From NCBI GenBank assembly GCA_903927615.1, contig CAIYNU010000034.1:1-50935 (forward strand): DNA of 50,935 nt. The letters are read 5' to 3'. The position numbers and the translations under genes are program-made. Each line of letters begins with the position of its first letter. Position 1 is the first letter of the stretch. Positions 42,777 through 50,935 of this stretch are shown here, in pieces. Under the pieces are notes generated by a model. The model was not told the DNA's origin, made no database searches, and worked only from the letters and a program-made list of their open reading frames with translations. Origin of the DNA: an uncultured Rhodospirillales bacterium. Its GTDB lineage: Bacteria; Pseudomonadota; Alphaproteobacteria; Azospirillales; Azospirillaceae.

Positions 42777-44336
42777 TCAGTTGGCCAGGGTACGGCACAA
42801 AAGCTGTATGTCTTCATCAAAGCTGGCATCACTCGCCCGCAATTCTTCCACTTTGCGTACCGCGTGCATCACCGTCGTGTGGTCGCGTCCTCCGAACTTG
42901 CGCCCGATCTCGGGTAATGACCGCGAGGTCAATTGTTTGCATAAATACATGGCCACCTGACGCGGCCGGGCGACCATCCGGCCGCGTCGGGTCGAATGCA
43001 TGTCGGCAAGCTTGATGTTGTAGTGTTCGGCGACTTTTTTCTGGATTTCGTCGATGGTCACGCGCCGGTCATTGGCCCGCAGCAGATCGTACAGCACCTC
43101 TTGGGTCGATTCGATGGTGATGGCCCGGCCGACCAGATCGGAATGAGCGACGATGCGGTTCAGTGCCCCTTCCAGCTCCCGGACGTTCGAGGTGATCTTG
43201 TGGGCCAGAAACTCCAGCACCTTGTCCGGAATCGGCGCCCCCAGCACCTCGGCTTTCGAATAAAGAATGCCCAGCCGTAGCTCGTAGGTGGTCGGATGCA
43301 GGTCGGCCACCAAGCCCCAGCCCAAGCGGGACCGCAGCCGCTCTTCCATCCCCTCCAGATCCGACGGCGACTTGTCCGCCGACACGATGACCTGGCGGTT
43401 TTGGTCCACCAGAGCGTTAAAGGTGTGAAAGAATTCTTCCTGTGTGCTGTCCTTGCCGGAAATGAATTGCACGTCATCAATCATCAGTACGTCCACCGAG
43501 CGAAAGAGCTGCTTGAAGGCCATGGTGTCCTTGAAACGCAGCGCCCGGATGAACTGGTACATAAACTTTTCGGCGGAAAGGTAAATCACACGCCGTTGCG
43601 GCTGACGGGAGCGAATGGACCAGGCGATGGCATGCATCAGATGGGTCTTGCCAAGCCCGACGCCCCCGTAAAGGAACAGCGGATTGAAGGTCGCCGTTCC
43701 CGCCTCGGCGACTCGCCGGGCCGCGGCATGCGCCAGTTCATTGGGCTTGCCGACCACAAAATTATCAAAGGTGAAACGCTGGTCGAGCGACGCCGAGATT
43801 TCCTCGCCCGCCTCGTCCTGGCCCCGCCCGCTTGTGGACTCGAACGGCTCCCGTGCCGCCGCCGGGGGATCACTGGCTCGGGCAACCGGACCGGCCGGAA
43901 CCTCGTAGCGGGGGTATTCGACGCGGGGATATTCGACGCGGGGGGATTCAAACCGCGATGGCTCAAGACGGGTCGTTTCCGCACGGGGCGCTTCAAATCG
44001 CGGGGGGGCGACCCGGGATGGCTCCGAGGCCGGCGTCCCGCCGCCGTCACCAGCCGACAGCCCACCAGCCAGCTTCGAGGGCGTCACCACGATGTCCACC
44101 GATTGCACCTGATTGTTTTCGGCGACCCACAAAGCACGGATCCGATCGGCGTAATGAGTCAGCACCCAATCGCGCATGAACCGTGTCGGCACACTGATGG
44201 AGGCCTCACTGCCGTTCAGACCCAGGAAGGTCAGCGGCTTTAGCCAACTCCGAAAGGCGGTTTCACCGACTTCGTCCTTAAGCCGGCTGCGGACCCGCGC
44301 CCATTGATCGTCCAACACCCCGATCTGGTTAGCCAT
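42777..44336 (-). CDS. dnaA: Chromosomal replication initiator protein DnaA
   Basis: About 519 residues. Domain I (1-~85, WARVRSRLKDEVGETAFRSW and LTFLGLNG), a long linker rich in PR(V/F)E repeats, AAA+ domain III with Walker A GGVGLGKTH and Walker B MIDDVQF, and domain IV with the DnaA-box-binding signature GGRDHTTVMHAVRKVEEL. ATG 44336 was chosen as the first ATG, with GAGG upstream. The frame continues to TTG 44513, which would add 59 hydrophilic residues; this longer form cannot be excluded. Strand and spacing put recR in the same transcript. Confidence 0.96.
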   Translation of the reverse strand: MANQIGVLDDQWARVRSRLKDEVGETAFRSWLKPLTFLGLNGSEASISVPTRFMRDWVLTHYADRIRALWVAENNQVQSVDIVVTPSKLAGGLSAGDGGGTPASEPSRVAPPRFEAPRAETTRLEPSRFESPRVEYPRVEYPRYEVPAGPVARASDPPAAAREPFESTSGRGQDEAGEEISASLDQRFTFDNFVVGKPNELAHAAARRVAEAGTATFNPLFLYGGVGLGKTHLMHAIAWSIRSRQPQRRVIYLSAEKFMYQFIRALRFKDTMAFKQLFRSVDVLMIDDVQFISGKDSTQEEFFHTFNALVDQNRQVIVSADKSPSDLEGMEERLRSRLGWGLVADLHPTTYELRLGILYSKAEVLGAPIPDKVLEFLAHKITSNVRELEGALNRIVAHSDLVGRAITIESTQEVLYDLLRANDRRVTIDEIQKKVAEHYNIKLADMHSTRRGRMVARPRQVAMYLCKQLTSRSLPEIGRKFGGRDHTTVMHAVRKVEELRASDASFDEDIQLLCRTLAN

Positions 44337-44597
44337 CCCGGCGGCCTCGCGAACGGTCTCCGAGGGCCGAATCGACTTGCCCTCGCCGCGACTGCCCGAC
44401 CGCCGAGCCGGAGCCGCCGTTGTCTGCGGCGAATCGCCCTGGTCCGCAGAGGCGTGGTCTCGACCCTGGCCGGACTCGCTCGATCCGCCTGCATGTGACG
44501 CCCGTTTTTTCAAGCTAGGTCATGCCCACAACAGCCGCGCCCGCGGTCCCCGGGATTGGTGCCCAGGCCTATCCGCCTCGATTTTAAAAGTAACCAC

Positions 44598-44612
44598 TGA
44601 CTCTTAGAGTCA
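44598..44612. promoter_or_regulatory. Palindrome upstream of dnaA
   Basis: TGACTC TTA GAGTCA, a perfect 6-bp inverted repeat with a three-base centre. On the minus strand it overlaps a TTGACT that could be a -35 element of the dnaA promoter, which would place a regulator site on the promoter. A convincing -10 at the right distance was not found. Confidence 0.4.
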
Positions 44613-44904
44613 ATGAACTCGCAGATTTCATACCTTTTTTGCAGCATCATCGGGCCAGACCTTAGTAATCTCCAGCCGTCATGCTTTCCGGTACAGAATT
44701 CAGCGATAATATAGACAAGTTACCAGGCGTGACCAGCAGGCAATCACCAGGAAAGCCGGCAACGCGCCACGATTGATGATTCAAGATAGCCGCTGAATCC
44801 TTTTAATGCAATAGGACAGAGCGGGAACACGAACCCGCTGCCTCTTGACCACCGACCATGGCATCCGGCGACCCCCGACGCATCCGGTCGTTTCTGCGGC
44901 TGAA

Positions 44905-44946
44905 ACGCAAAAAGGGTACAACCAGATACCGCCCCGCGGCATCTGG
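44905..44946 (-). terminator. Probable terminator of rpsT
   Basis: CCAGAT-n-CCGC-three-base loop-GCGG-n-ATCTGG (44922-44946), a strong hairpin downstream of rpsT in the direction of transcription, followed eight bases later by TTTTT on the minus strand. The spacing to the T run is longer than ideal. Confidence 0.5.
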
Positions 44947-45017
44947 CAGCGACCCGTCGAGTTCTTGATCAAAAAGCCCTTGATCGACAGCGCGCAGGCG
45001 TCCAATTACGGACGATT

Positions 45018-45278
45018 TTACAACGCCTTGATCCGCGCCGACATCCGCGACAACTTGCGCGACACGGCATTGCTTGGTAATACGCCTTTTGTTACACCCC
45101 GCATCAATTCGGGCTGAGCCTCTTTGAAGGCCTCGGCGGCGGCGGTCTTATCGCCCGCGGCAATGGCCGATTCGACCTTCTTGGTAAAGGTCCGAATCCG
45201 GCTTACCCGGGCACGGTTGACGGCGGTACGCCGTTCGGTCTGACGAAAACGCTTTTCGGCTGATTTATGATTGGCCAC
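45018..45278 (-). CDS. rpsT: 30S ribosomal protein S20
   Basis: An 86-residue small-subunit protein binding 16S rRNA. Sequence begins [17 protein letters not shown] and ends with the [14 protein letters not shown] helix, full length for the family. The start codon is GTG (45278), not ATG; S20 genes in other bacteria also use weak starts, which in E. coli is tied to self-regulation. GGGA lies about seven bases upstream. A clear promoter precedes it. Confidence 0.97.
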   Translation of the reverse strand: MANHKSAEKRFRQTERRTAVNRARVSRIRTFTKKVESAIAAGDKTAAAEAFKEAQPELMRGVTKGVLPSNAVSRKLSRMSARIKAL

Positions 45279-45327
45279 GGGTCGTCCCTGCTCTTTTTGA
45301 AGAGTCCCTCTTCGGAAGTGGGGTAAG

Positions 45328-45357
45328 CTTATAGCGCCGGCCGTTCCATACCGTCAA
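45328..45357 (-). promoter_or_regulatory. Sigma-70 type promoter of rpsT
   Basis: On the minus strand: TTGACG (45357-45352), an 18-base spacer, TATAAG (45333-45328), about 50 bases upstream of the rpsT start. Both boxes are near consensus and the spacing is right for a housekeeping promoter. Confidence 0.7.
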
Positions 45358-45398
45358 GTCCTCCCCGCGACCGTGTTGGCCACCACCGCGGCTTTCGC

Positions 45399-48300
45399 TT
45401 ATCCTTCGTCATCCAGGCCGATCAGGGCAAGGTTCCCGCCTGCCGCGGCGGTGTTGACCGACAGGGTTCGTTCGGTGACGTAACGAAGCAGCGTATGAGG
45501 TCCGCCGGCCTTGGGACCGGTCCCCGATCGCCCTTCGCCCCCGAACGGCTGTACCCCGACCACGGCCCCGACCATGCTGCGATTGACGTACCGGTTGCCC
45601 GCCGGCACCCGTTCGCAAATATGAGTCTGGGCATGCTCGATCCGGCTATGCACACCGAGCGTCAATCCATAGCCGGTCGCGCGAATCGTGTCCAGCACGG
45701 CATCCAGGCGGTCGGCTTGATAGCGGACCACATGGAGCACCGGACCGAACACTTCCTGTTCCAACCGGTCCACGCGATCAAGGGCGAACGCCAGCGGCGC
45801 CATGAAGCTGCCATGCTCACAACCCGACCCCAACGGCGCTTGAAACAGCGGTGGTCCGAAGTCGCGCAGGCGCCGGATGTGAAGGGTCAGATTGGCCCGG
45901 GCGGCGGCATCGATCACCGGGCCGATATCGGTCTCCAACCGGCTGGGGTCGCCCACCACCAGTTCCTCGGCGGCGCCAGCCAGCATGTCGATCACCCGAT
46001 CGGAAATCTCCTCTTGCAGGAACAGCACCCTGAGCGCCGAGCACCGTTGACCGGCCGACCCGAAAGCACTGGCGATGACATCGTCCACCACTTGTTCGGG
46101 CAGCGCCGACGAATCGACGATCATGGCGTTCAGGCCGCCGGTCTCGGCAATCAGCGGCGCGATCGGCCCCGGCCGCGCCGCGAGAGCCCGGTTGATCGTC
46201 CGCGCCACCTCGAACGAGCCGGTGAAGGCGACGCCGGCGACTCGGGGGTCCGTCACCAACCGCGCCCCTACCGAGGCTCCGGGTCCCGGCAGCAGGTGAA
46301 TCACGTCGGGCGGCACGCCGGCTTCAAGCAAGATCTGAACCGCCCGCGCCGCGATCAGCGGCGTCTGCTCGGCGGGTTTGGCCACCACCGGGTTGCCCGC
46401 CACCAGCGCCGCGGTAACTTGCCCCAGGAAAATGGCCAGCGGAAAATTCCACGGGCTGATGCAAACGAACACGCCACGACCGTGCAGCGACAACCGGTTC
46501 GTTTCGCCGGTTGGCCCCCGCAGCGTCACCGGCACGGCCAGGTCCGCGCGTGCCCGTGCGGCATAGTAGCGGCAATAATCCTCGGCTTCGCGCACCTCGG
46601 CCAAAGCGTCGGCAATGGTCTTGCCGCCCTCATGCACCAGCAACGCCATCAGCGCGATCCGGTCGCGCACCAGCAGCCCGGCGGCCCGGTCCAGCATTCC
46701 GGCCCGCCGTTCCGCCGGCACCGATGCCCAATCGGCGGCGGCGCGCGCCGCGGCGGCCAGAGCCGGTTCAATCTCGGCCACGGTCGCCTCGATCAGCGTC
46801 CCGACCCGACGCCGATGATCCGCCGGATCGTAAACCGGATGAGCACGGCCATGATCCGCGCCCAACGGTGCCCGGCCGGCGATGATCGGTGCGGCATGGT
46901 GCTGTCGCTGGGACGCCGTTTCCAGCCGTTCCAACAGGGACCGGGTGGTGGCGGGATCCGAGAGGTCCAGTCCCGCCGCGTTGCGACGTTCCGGCTGGTA
47001 CAAATCCACCGGCAACGGAATCCGCGGGTGCGGCTTGGCGGGAAGACTCGCCAACCGTTCCACGGGGTCGGCAATCAGGGTTGCCACCGATACGGCGGGA
47101 TCAAAGACCCGGTTGACGAAGGCATTGCCGGCGCCGTTTTCCAGCAGCCGACGCATCAGATAGGGCAGCAACTCTTCGGTGCCGCCCACCGGCGCGTAAA
47201 CCCGGCAGGGCGGCCCGCCCGGTCCCAGCAACAGGCGATAAAGAGCATCCCCCATGCCGTGCAGGCGCTGGAACTCGAAGCCGCCGGCACCGCCGGCCAG
47301 TTCCATCACCGCCGCGATGGTATGGGCATTGTGGGTGGCGAACTGCGGATAAAAGAGTTCCCGACGTTCCAACAACCGCCGGGCGCAGGCGATGTAGGCG
47401 GTATCGGTGGCCACCTTGCGCGTGAACACCGGATAGCCGTCAAGACCCCGTTCCTGAGCGCGTTTGATCTCGCTGTCCCAGTACGCCCCCTTGACCAGCC
47501 GCACGGTCAGACGCCGACCGCTCAACCGCGCCAGGGCCGCCAGCCAGTCGATCACCGCCGGTGCCCGCTTCTGGTAGGCCTGGACCGCAAGGCCGAAGCC
47601 CTCCCAGCCGGCCAGGGCCGGATCAAGCTGAATCGCCTCGACCACATCCAAGGTCAAGTCCAGCCGGTTGGCTTCTTCGGCATCGATGATCAGGGCCAGG
47701 CCGTGCAGCTTGGCCTTCAGCGCGAGAGACCGCATCCTCGGCAGCAGTTCCCGCATGACCCGCTCGCGCTGACTCCACTCCAGCCGCGGGTGCAAGGCCG
47801 ACAGCTTAACCGACAGGCCGGGACAGGCGAATCCGGCGGTGCGATCGCCCTTGGCGGTCCCCATCGCCTCGAGCGCCGCCATGTTCCGTTCCAGGTGGCG
47901 ATGGGCGTCAACCATGTTGCGCGCCGCCTCGCCCAACAGGTCGTAGGACAGGGCATACCCGAGCTGCTCCAACTCCCGACCCCGCTCCAGGGCTTCGGTC
48001 ATGGTCCGGCCCAGCACGAACTGGCCGCCGAGCATGCGCATGGCCTGGATCATCGCCTGACGGGCCACCGGTTCACCCAGTCGGGTAATGACCCGATCGT
48101 ACCAGGGGTGATCCCGGCGGCTGTCGTCACTGTCGCCGATCACCCGCCCGGTCAGCGCCAGCGCCCGGATGGAAGCGGTGACCAGCGAGCCGGTTCCGTG
48201 GCCCAGGTGACGCAGCCAGTCGGCGCCGCCGATTTTATCGCGAATCAGCCGGTTGGCGGTTTCGGCGTCGGGTATCCGCAACAACGCCTCGGCCAGACTC

Positions 48301-48572
48301 ATCAAGGCGATGCCCTCGCGGTCCGACAGGCCGAACTCCTTGAGAAACTCGTCAAGGGGGCTTTGGGACGCCATCTGCTCCCGGCGCAGTTCGACCACCA
48401 GGCGCGACGCTCGCGCTTCCACACGCCGGCGCAGATCCGGCGCCATCCGAGCCTCGGTCACCAGACGCTCCACCGCAGTCTGCTCGTCTTCCAGGCCAGA
48501 GCGAACAACCGCCGCGCGTAAGCCGGGTCGCGGATCGTCCACCGGTCCGCCCGCTTCAGGATGCAAAGCCAT
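45399..48572 (-). CDS. putA: Bifunctional proline dehydrogenase / glutamate-semialdehyde dehydrogenase
   Basis: A 1057-residue enzyme oxidising proline to glutamate, with FAD in the first half and NAD in the second. Proline dehydrogenase part (about 120-470): KLSALHPR, LALIIDAEEANRLDLTL, RLVKGAYWDSEI, FATHNAHTIA. Aldehyde dehydrogenase part (about 550-1040): ISPWNFPLAIFLGQ, the KPAEQTPL and ETGGLNAMIV motifs, catalytic Cys in GQRCSALRV, and PFGGEGRSGTGPKAGG. There is no N-terminal ribbon-helix-helix DNA-binding domain, so it should not regulate its own gene as E. coli PutA does. ATG 48572 has GGGAG upstream. Confidence 0.97.
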   Translation of the reverse strand: MALHPEAGGPVDDPRPGLRAAVVRSGLEDEQTAVERLVTEARMAPDLRRRVEARASRLVVELRREQMASQSPLDEFLKEFGLSDREGIALMSLAEALLRIPDAETANRLIRDKIGGADWLRHLGHGTGSLVTASIRALALTGRVIGDSDDSRRDHPWYDRVITRLGEPVARQAMIQAMRMLGGQFVLGRTMTEALERGRELEQLGYALSYDLLGEAARNMVDAHRHLERNMAALEAMGTAKGDRTAGFACPGLSVKLSALHPRLEWSQRERVMRELLPRMRSLALKAKLHGLALIIDAEEANRLDLTLDVVEAIQLDPALAGWEGFGLAVQAYQKRAPAVIDWLAALARLSGRRLTVRLVKGAYWDSEIKRAQERGLDGYPVFTRKVATDTAYIACARRLLERRELFYPQFATHNAHTIAAVMELAGGAGGFEFQRLHGMGDALYRLLLGPGGPPCRVYAPVGGTEELLPYLMRRLLENGAGNAFVNRVFDPAVSVATLIADPVERLASLPAKPHPRIPLPVDLYQPERRNAAGLDLSDPATTRSLLERLETASQRQHHAAPIIAGRAPLGADHGRAHPVYDPADHRRRVGTLIEATVAEIEPALAAAARAAADWASVPAERRAGMLDRAAGLLVRDRIALMALLVHEGGKTIADALAEVREAEDYCRYYAARARADLAVPVTLRGPTGETNRLSLHGRGVFVCISPWNFPLAIFLGQVTAALVAGNPVVAKPAEQTPLIAARAVQILLEAGVPPDVIHLLPGPGASVGARLVTDPRVAGVAFTGSFEVARTINRALAARPGPIAPLIAETGGLNAMIVDSSALPEQVVDDVIASAFGSAGQRCSALRVLFLQEEISDRVIDMLAGAAEELVVGDPSRLETDIGPVIDAAARANLTLHIRRLRDFGPPLFQAPLGSGCEHGSFMAPLAFALDRVDRLEQEVFGPVLHVVRYQADRLDAVLDTIRATGYGLTLGVHSRIEHAQTHICERVPAGNRYVNRSMVGAVVGVQPFGGEGRSGTGPKAGGPHTLLRYVTERTLSVNTAAAGGNLALIGLDDEG

Positions 48573-48755
48573 TTTGCGTCAGTCTCCCAGAGGCCAGCCA
48601 GTAGACGGAAGATACTCTCGGACCGGGCCGCGACGAAACCGTTACGGCATTCCGGGATCCCCGTTGTGCCTTTCTTTTTGCGTAAATTTTCGCTACCACT
48701 GCCGTCAACCAAGCCGGCGGCCAGGACACCGCGAGCGAAATCGGGGACAGGAAGC

Positions 48756-49307
48756 ATGACGCTCAAGCTGGACGCCATCCAGTCGCTGGCAGAGGTCGCG
48801 CGCACGGCCCTGCCGCTCGGAGTCAACGCGATCTTTGTGGACGAGGATGGTATCCTGGCCGTCTCGCGACCGCCCCGGCCGTCCAAACTCAAGTTCTTTG
48901 CCGAAGAGCTATACTTTAACGTCGCGGTCAGCGCCGACGCCGATGGTTCGCTGTGTCAGATTTGGGCCGACGTTGGATTCGTTCCCTACACCGTCGAATC
49001 GCCGGAGCGCCGCAGCCGGGTGACGGCCATCCTGCGCGCCGCCCAGGGGCTACCCAGGGCACGCTTCGCGGTGGAAAACGGACAGAAAATCCTGCTGGTC
49101 GCCGACTTCCACCATGCGGGCTCCGTTACCGCCGAACAGCTCATTTATCAGGTCGTGCTGTTGATCCAGGAGGCCCGTCCTTATCTGCGGTTACTGGCCG
49201 AACACATGCCGCCGCCGCCAAAAGGTCCCACGGTTAGGGGCGCCAGAGCCGCCGCCAGCCGCTCGGCCCAGGCCGCCGACCCGACGTCGCATCCCACCAA
49301 ATCCTGA
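48756..49307 (+). CDS. YbjN-like (type III chaperone-fold) protein
   Basis: A 183-residue soluble protein. Residues 45-150 follow the pattern of the YbjN/Tir-chaperone fold: FAEELYFNVAVSADADGSLCQIWADVG, RVTAILRAAQGLPRARFAVENG and the QLIYQVVLLIQEA end. Members are uncharacterised and often linked to stress or motility traits. ATG 48756 is preceded by AGGA at five bases; the longer frame from 48561 lacks a site. The Ala/Pro/Ser-rich last 35 residues overlap, antisense, the end of the next gene by 127 bases. It is transcribed away from putA. Confidence 0.6.
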   Translation: MTLKLDAIQSLAEVARTALPLGVNAIFVDEDGILAVSRPPRPSKLKFFAEELYFNVAVSADADGSLCQIWADVGFVPYTVESPERRSRVTAILRAAQGLPRARFAVENGQKILLVADFHHAGSVTAEQLIYQVVLLIQEARPYLRLLAEHMPPPPKGPTVRGARAAASRSAQAADPTSHPTKS

Positions 49308-50035
49308 CGGATTTCCACCGCAACCCCGGGCAGCCCAGCCTCGATGGCATGGGTTTCAAGAGTCCCGCCTTCGGGGTTGCGCGCTGAATAGGGCTGGTTG
49401 TCGCCGACCAGCAGGTCGCCCGGTGCCGCCAGTGCCGCCATCAGCGGCAGGGCCAGACCACCATCATCGTCCCATAGGACTCCCACATGCCAGGGCCGGG
49501 CCTGACCGGCCAGGACCGGCGTGAAGCTGTGGATGCCCACCAGGATCGGCGGCACGCCATAGCGCGCCCGCAGCCGGCACAGTTCCGACGCCACCGCCTG
49601 ATGCCAGGGCCGATGGAAGGCCTCGATCCGCTGCTGGCGCGCGGTGGGGTTCAAATTCCAGTTGCCTGGAATCGTCACGCCGTCACTGACCTCGGGAATC
49701 AGCGTCGGACAGTCCACACCGCGATTCAGGTCGATCACCAGCCGGGAATAGCCACCCAGCAACGCCGGGGCATCCAACAGCAGGGCCAACCGTCGTGTCA
49801 CCTCGGCGGCGCCGATATCATAGGCAATGTGGGTGGTGCGGGCAGCGGCCGGAACATCCAGAAACCCCAGGGCCGTCGGAAACGTTCGGGCAGCATGGTC
49901 GCACACCAGCAGGAGCGGCCGGCCGCCATCGACCCGGTCGCCATCGATATTGAATCGTTGAACCGCCGGCGGGTCGGTCGGACCCAGCAATGGTGAGGTT
50001 CCGAGGACGGCACAAGCGGACTGATCTGGTAACAT
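49181..50035 (-). CDS. N-formylglutamate amidohydrolase family protein
   Basis: About 284 residues. Family marks: LLLVCDHAARTFPTALG (metal-binding His), HIAYDIGAAEVTRRLA, YSRLVIDLNRG and VGIHSFTPVLAG. The family hydrolyses N-formyl-L-glutamate at the end of histidine breakdown, or acts on related N-acyl compounds; no hut genes are beside it, so the substrate is uncertain. The frame extends to ATG 50155, but those residues do not match the family and an A/T-rich stretch likely to be the promoter lies there. ATG 50035 is the better start, though its ribosome-binding site is weak. The 3' end overlaps the convergent YbjN-like gene. Confidence 0.88.
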   Translation of the reverse strand: MLPDQSACAVLGTSPLLGPTDPPAVQRFNIDGDRVDGGRPLLLVCDHAARTFPTALGFLDVPAAARTTHIAYDIGAAEVTRRLALLLDAPALLGGYSRLVIDLNRGVDCPTLIPEVSDGVTIPGNWNLNPTARQQRIEAFHRPWHQAVASELCRLRARYGVPPILVGIHSFTPVLAGQARPWHVGVLWDDDGGLALPLMAALAAPGDLLVGDNQPYSARNPEGGTLETHAIEAGLPGVAVEIRQDLVGCDVGSAAWAERLAAALAPLTVGPFGGGGMCSASNRR

Positions 50036-50334
50036 GGCACCCGAACCGAAGGGAAAAGGACTGTTATTTTCTGTTACAATATTTTGCAATACGGGGACAT
50101 ATTTTTGCTCCGAGTCCATGATATAAGAAGGGACGATCGAGAGCGGTCGAGCCATGACTGCCTAAGCGATCAGTCATCATGCTTCGATACGGATCCAAAT
50201 AAGAGTAAAATGCCGGACAATATACCGGTAGCGACGAGGCGGTGCGCGTGGACGTGGGCATCGGCAGGAATGGCGGTGTCCCGTGGCAGAAGCCGGTCAA
50301 TCACGTTGAACCTCTTAGAAGAATGGAGCAGACC

Positions 50335-50598
50335 ATGTCCATCAGCGGTATTTCCAGTTCCCCCCTGACGTCGCCGATCCCGTCGACGCCGACCACCCAA
50401 GCGGCGGTGTCGTCCCAAACCTCTGCGGCCGGTAGCCAGACGGCCCAGACCGCCGTGCATCACGGGCATCGGGGCGGCCACCACCACCCCGGTGGTGTCG
50501 CGCCCAGCCAAGGGAGCGCCGGTGCGACGCCGTCCGCCGGTAGCCCGAGCGCATCCACCACCACCCCGGGTTCGACCGGAACCAACCTTGTCGTGTAG
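50335..50598 (+). CDS. Small Ser/Thr/His-rich protein
   Basis: An 87-residue low-complexity protein: Ser/Thr/Pro-rich start (MSISGISSSPLTSPIPS), a central His/Gly cluster (HHGHRGGHHHPGG, about residues 42-54) and a Ser/Thr/Gly end. ATG 50335 has GGAG seven bases upstream. The His cluster could bind metal ions. No signal peptide or membrane helix; no family recognised. Ends with TAG at 50596-50598. Confidence 0.55.
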   Translation: MSISGISSSPLTSPIPSTPTTQAAVSSQTSAAGSQTAQTAVHHGHRGGHHHPGGVAPSQGSAGATPSAGSPSASTTTPGSTGTNLVV

Positions 50599-50779
50599 CA
50601 GAGTCTGTGTTGCGACGGATAGGGCGGACGCGTCCGGATCGGGGTTTTTCGGTTTTCCCGGTCCGGCGCCGTGCCCGTCGATCCCGACGGGGTCAGGGCT
50701 TCCGGTTTCGGCGGCGGCTTCTTGCGAATTACCGAGTTGATCTCTGAGAGCGAACGCCTGGAATGCCCCGCCAATTTGG

Positions 50780-50813
50780 TGACCTCTTCAGCGACGTGAC
50801 CTCATTCAGCGAC
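50780..50813. repeat. Short imperfect tandem direct repeat
   Basis: TGACCTCTTCAGCGAC at 50780-50795 and TGACCTCATTCAGCGAC at 50797-50813 differ by one inserted A. They lie just before the C15 run. Confidence 0.6.
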
Positions 50814-50829
50814 AACGTCAAATCCCTCG

Positions 50830-50844
50830 CCCCCCCCCCCCCCC
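50830..50844. repeat. Homopolymer run of 15 C
   Basis: Fifteen consecutive C (50830-50844) followed by GCCCGG. Runs this long are rare outside slippage-prone switches, and the length may also be an assembly or sequencing artefact. Confidence 0.85.
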
Positions 50845-50935
50845 GCCCGGTTCCTGGTTGGCGGTAGGGTCGGGGCCAAATCATTGCTGCCCTCTATCGG
50901 GTTGGGCGTCCGGACGAGGTCGCTTGGATGCTGAC

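Larger units (their letters stand above)
44514..45017. other. dnaA-rpsT intergenic region (about 500 bases)
   Basis: No gene is supported. It carries the rpsT terminator hairpin (44905-44946), a palindrome at 44598-44612, and A/T-rich stretches around 44580-44640 and 44690-44720. It is the region where an oriC could lie, but I saw no good DnaA box (TTATNCACA) on either strand, so no origin is claimed. Confidence 0.4.
50599..50935. other. Right-end region without supported gene
   Basis: About 340 bases with no confident gene. It contains two near-identical copies of TGACCTC(A)TTCAGCGAC (50780-50795 and 50797-50813) and the C15 run at 50830-50844. A gene may begin past the window edge. Confidence 0.4.

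Noticed and set aside
40905-42917. 670-codon plus-strand frame opposite deoC, punA and recR
   Set aside because: It crosses several recognised genes on the other strand and its product is low-complexity Arg/Gln/His-rich.
44821-44838. tRNA T-arm-like hairpin (GCGGG, AACACGAA, CCCGC)
   Set aside because: No D-arm, anticodon arm or acceptor stem could be folded around it, and the loop lacks the conserved A58 equivalent.
44514-45017. Possible replication origin beside dnaA
   Set aside because: No DnaA box within one mismatch of TTATNCACA was seen and no clustered repeats; proximity to dnaA alone is not enough in alphaproteobacteria.
45495-48521. Long open frame (about 1008 codons) on the plus strand opposite putA
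   Set aside because: Antisense shadow of the high-G+C putA gene; its translation is Arg/Gln/Gly/His-rich with no domain, while putA is unmistakable.
1-50935. CRISPR arrays, insertion sequences and prophage genes
   Set aside because: No regularly spaced repeats, transposase or integrase signatures, or phage structural proteins were found on either strand.

Overview
The window reads as chromosomal DNA of a free-living, motile alphaproteobacterium, probably in the Rhodospirillales (Magnetospirillum/Rhodospirillum-like). This rests on high G+C, codon use, the housekeeping proteins (PutA, DnaA, RecR, Prs, Pth, L25, FabI) and a very high density of sensory and c-di-GMP proteins. No species can be named from sequence alone. 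No rRNA, convincing tRNA, CRISPR array, phage or intact insertion sequence was seen.

Left part (1-10.2 kb): the N-terminal part of a Ser/Thr kinase cut by the window edge, a small membrane protein, a PAS-GGDEF-EAL phosphodiesterase, a lytic transglycosylase behind a good sigma-54 promoter, an orphan periplasmic binding protein, purH, a heparinase-family protein, and three tandem paralogous small exported proteins.

Middle (10.3-30 kb): a tail-anchored pseudokinase, a membrane protein, a two-gene module of a hypothetical protein plus an AAA/ABC-type ATPase, a lone MshEN-type domain, a TMEM43-like membrane protein, then a sensory block. The block holds two more orphan binding proteins, a chemoreceptor broken by one extra base in a G6 run, a histidine kinase sharing the chemoreceptor's sensor domain, two paralogous REC-DUF3369-GGDEF-EAL proteins and a CBS-like histidine kinase. 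These genes look like a sensory and motility/biofilm decision network acting through chemotaxis and c-di-GMP.

Right part (30-51 kb): fabI, a small Cys-rich membrane protein, a TauE/SafE exporter, and then a long leftward series. Read in transcription order the series is putA, rpsT, dnaA, recR, punA, deoC, prs, rplY, pth, then a compact four-gene operon (37375 to 33129). A convergent pair (a YbjN-like protein and an N-formylglutamate amidohydrolase) and a small His-rich protein close the window.

The best candidate for an undescribed system is that four-gene operon: a soluble MinD/ParA-type ATPase, a mitofilin (Mic60)-like membrane protein with an unusual His-rich N-terminal extension, a four-helix membrane protein, and a second ParA ATPase fused to a C-terminal transmembrane segment. 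Its composition suggests a membrane-associated positioning or membrane-shaping machine; this is inference. Secondary candidates are the pseudokinase/ATPase cluster (10.6-15.3 kb) and the triplet of small exported paralogs.
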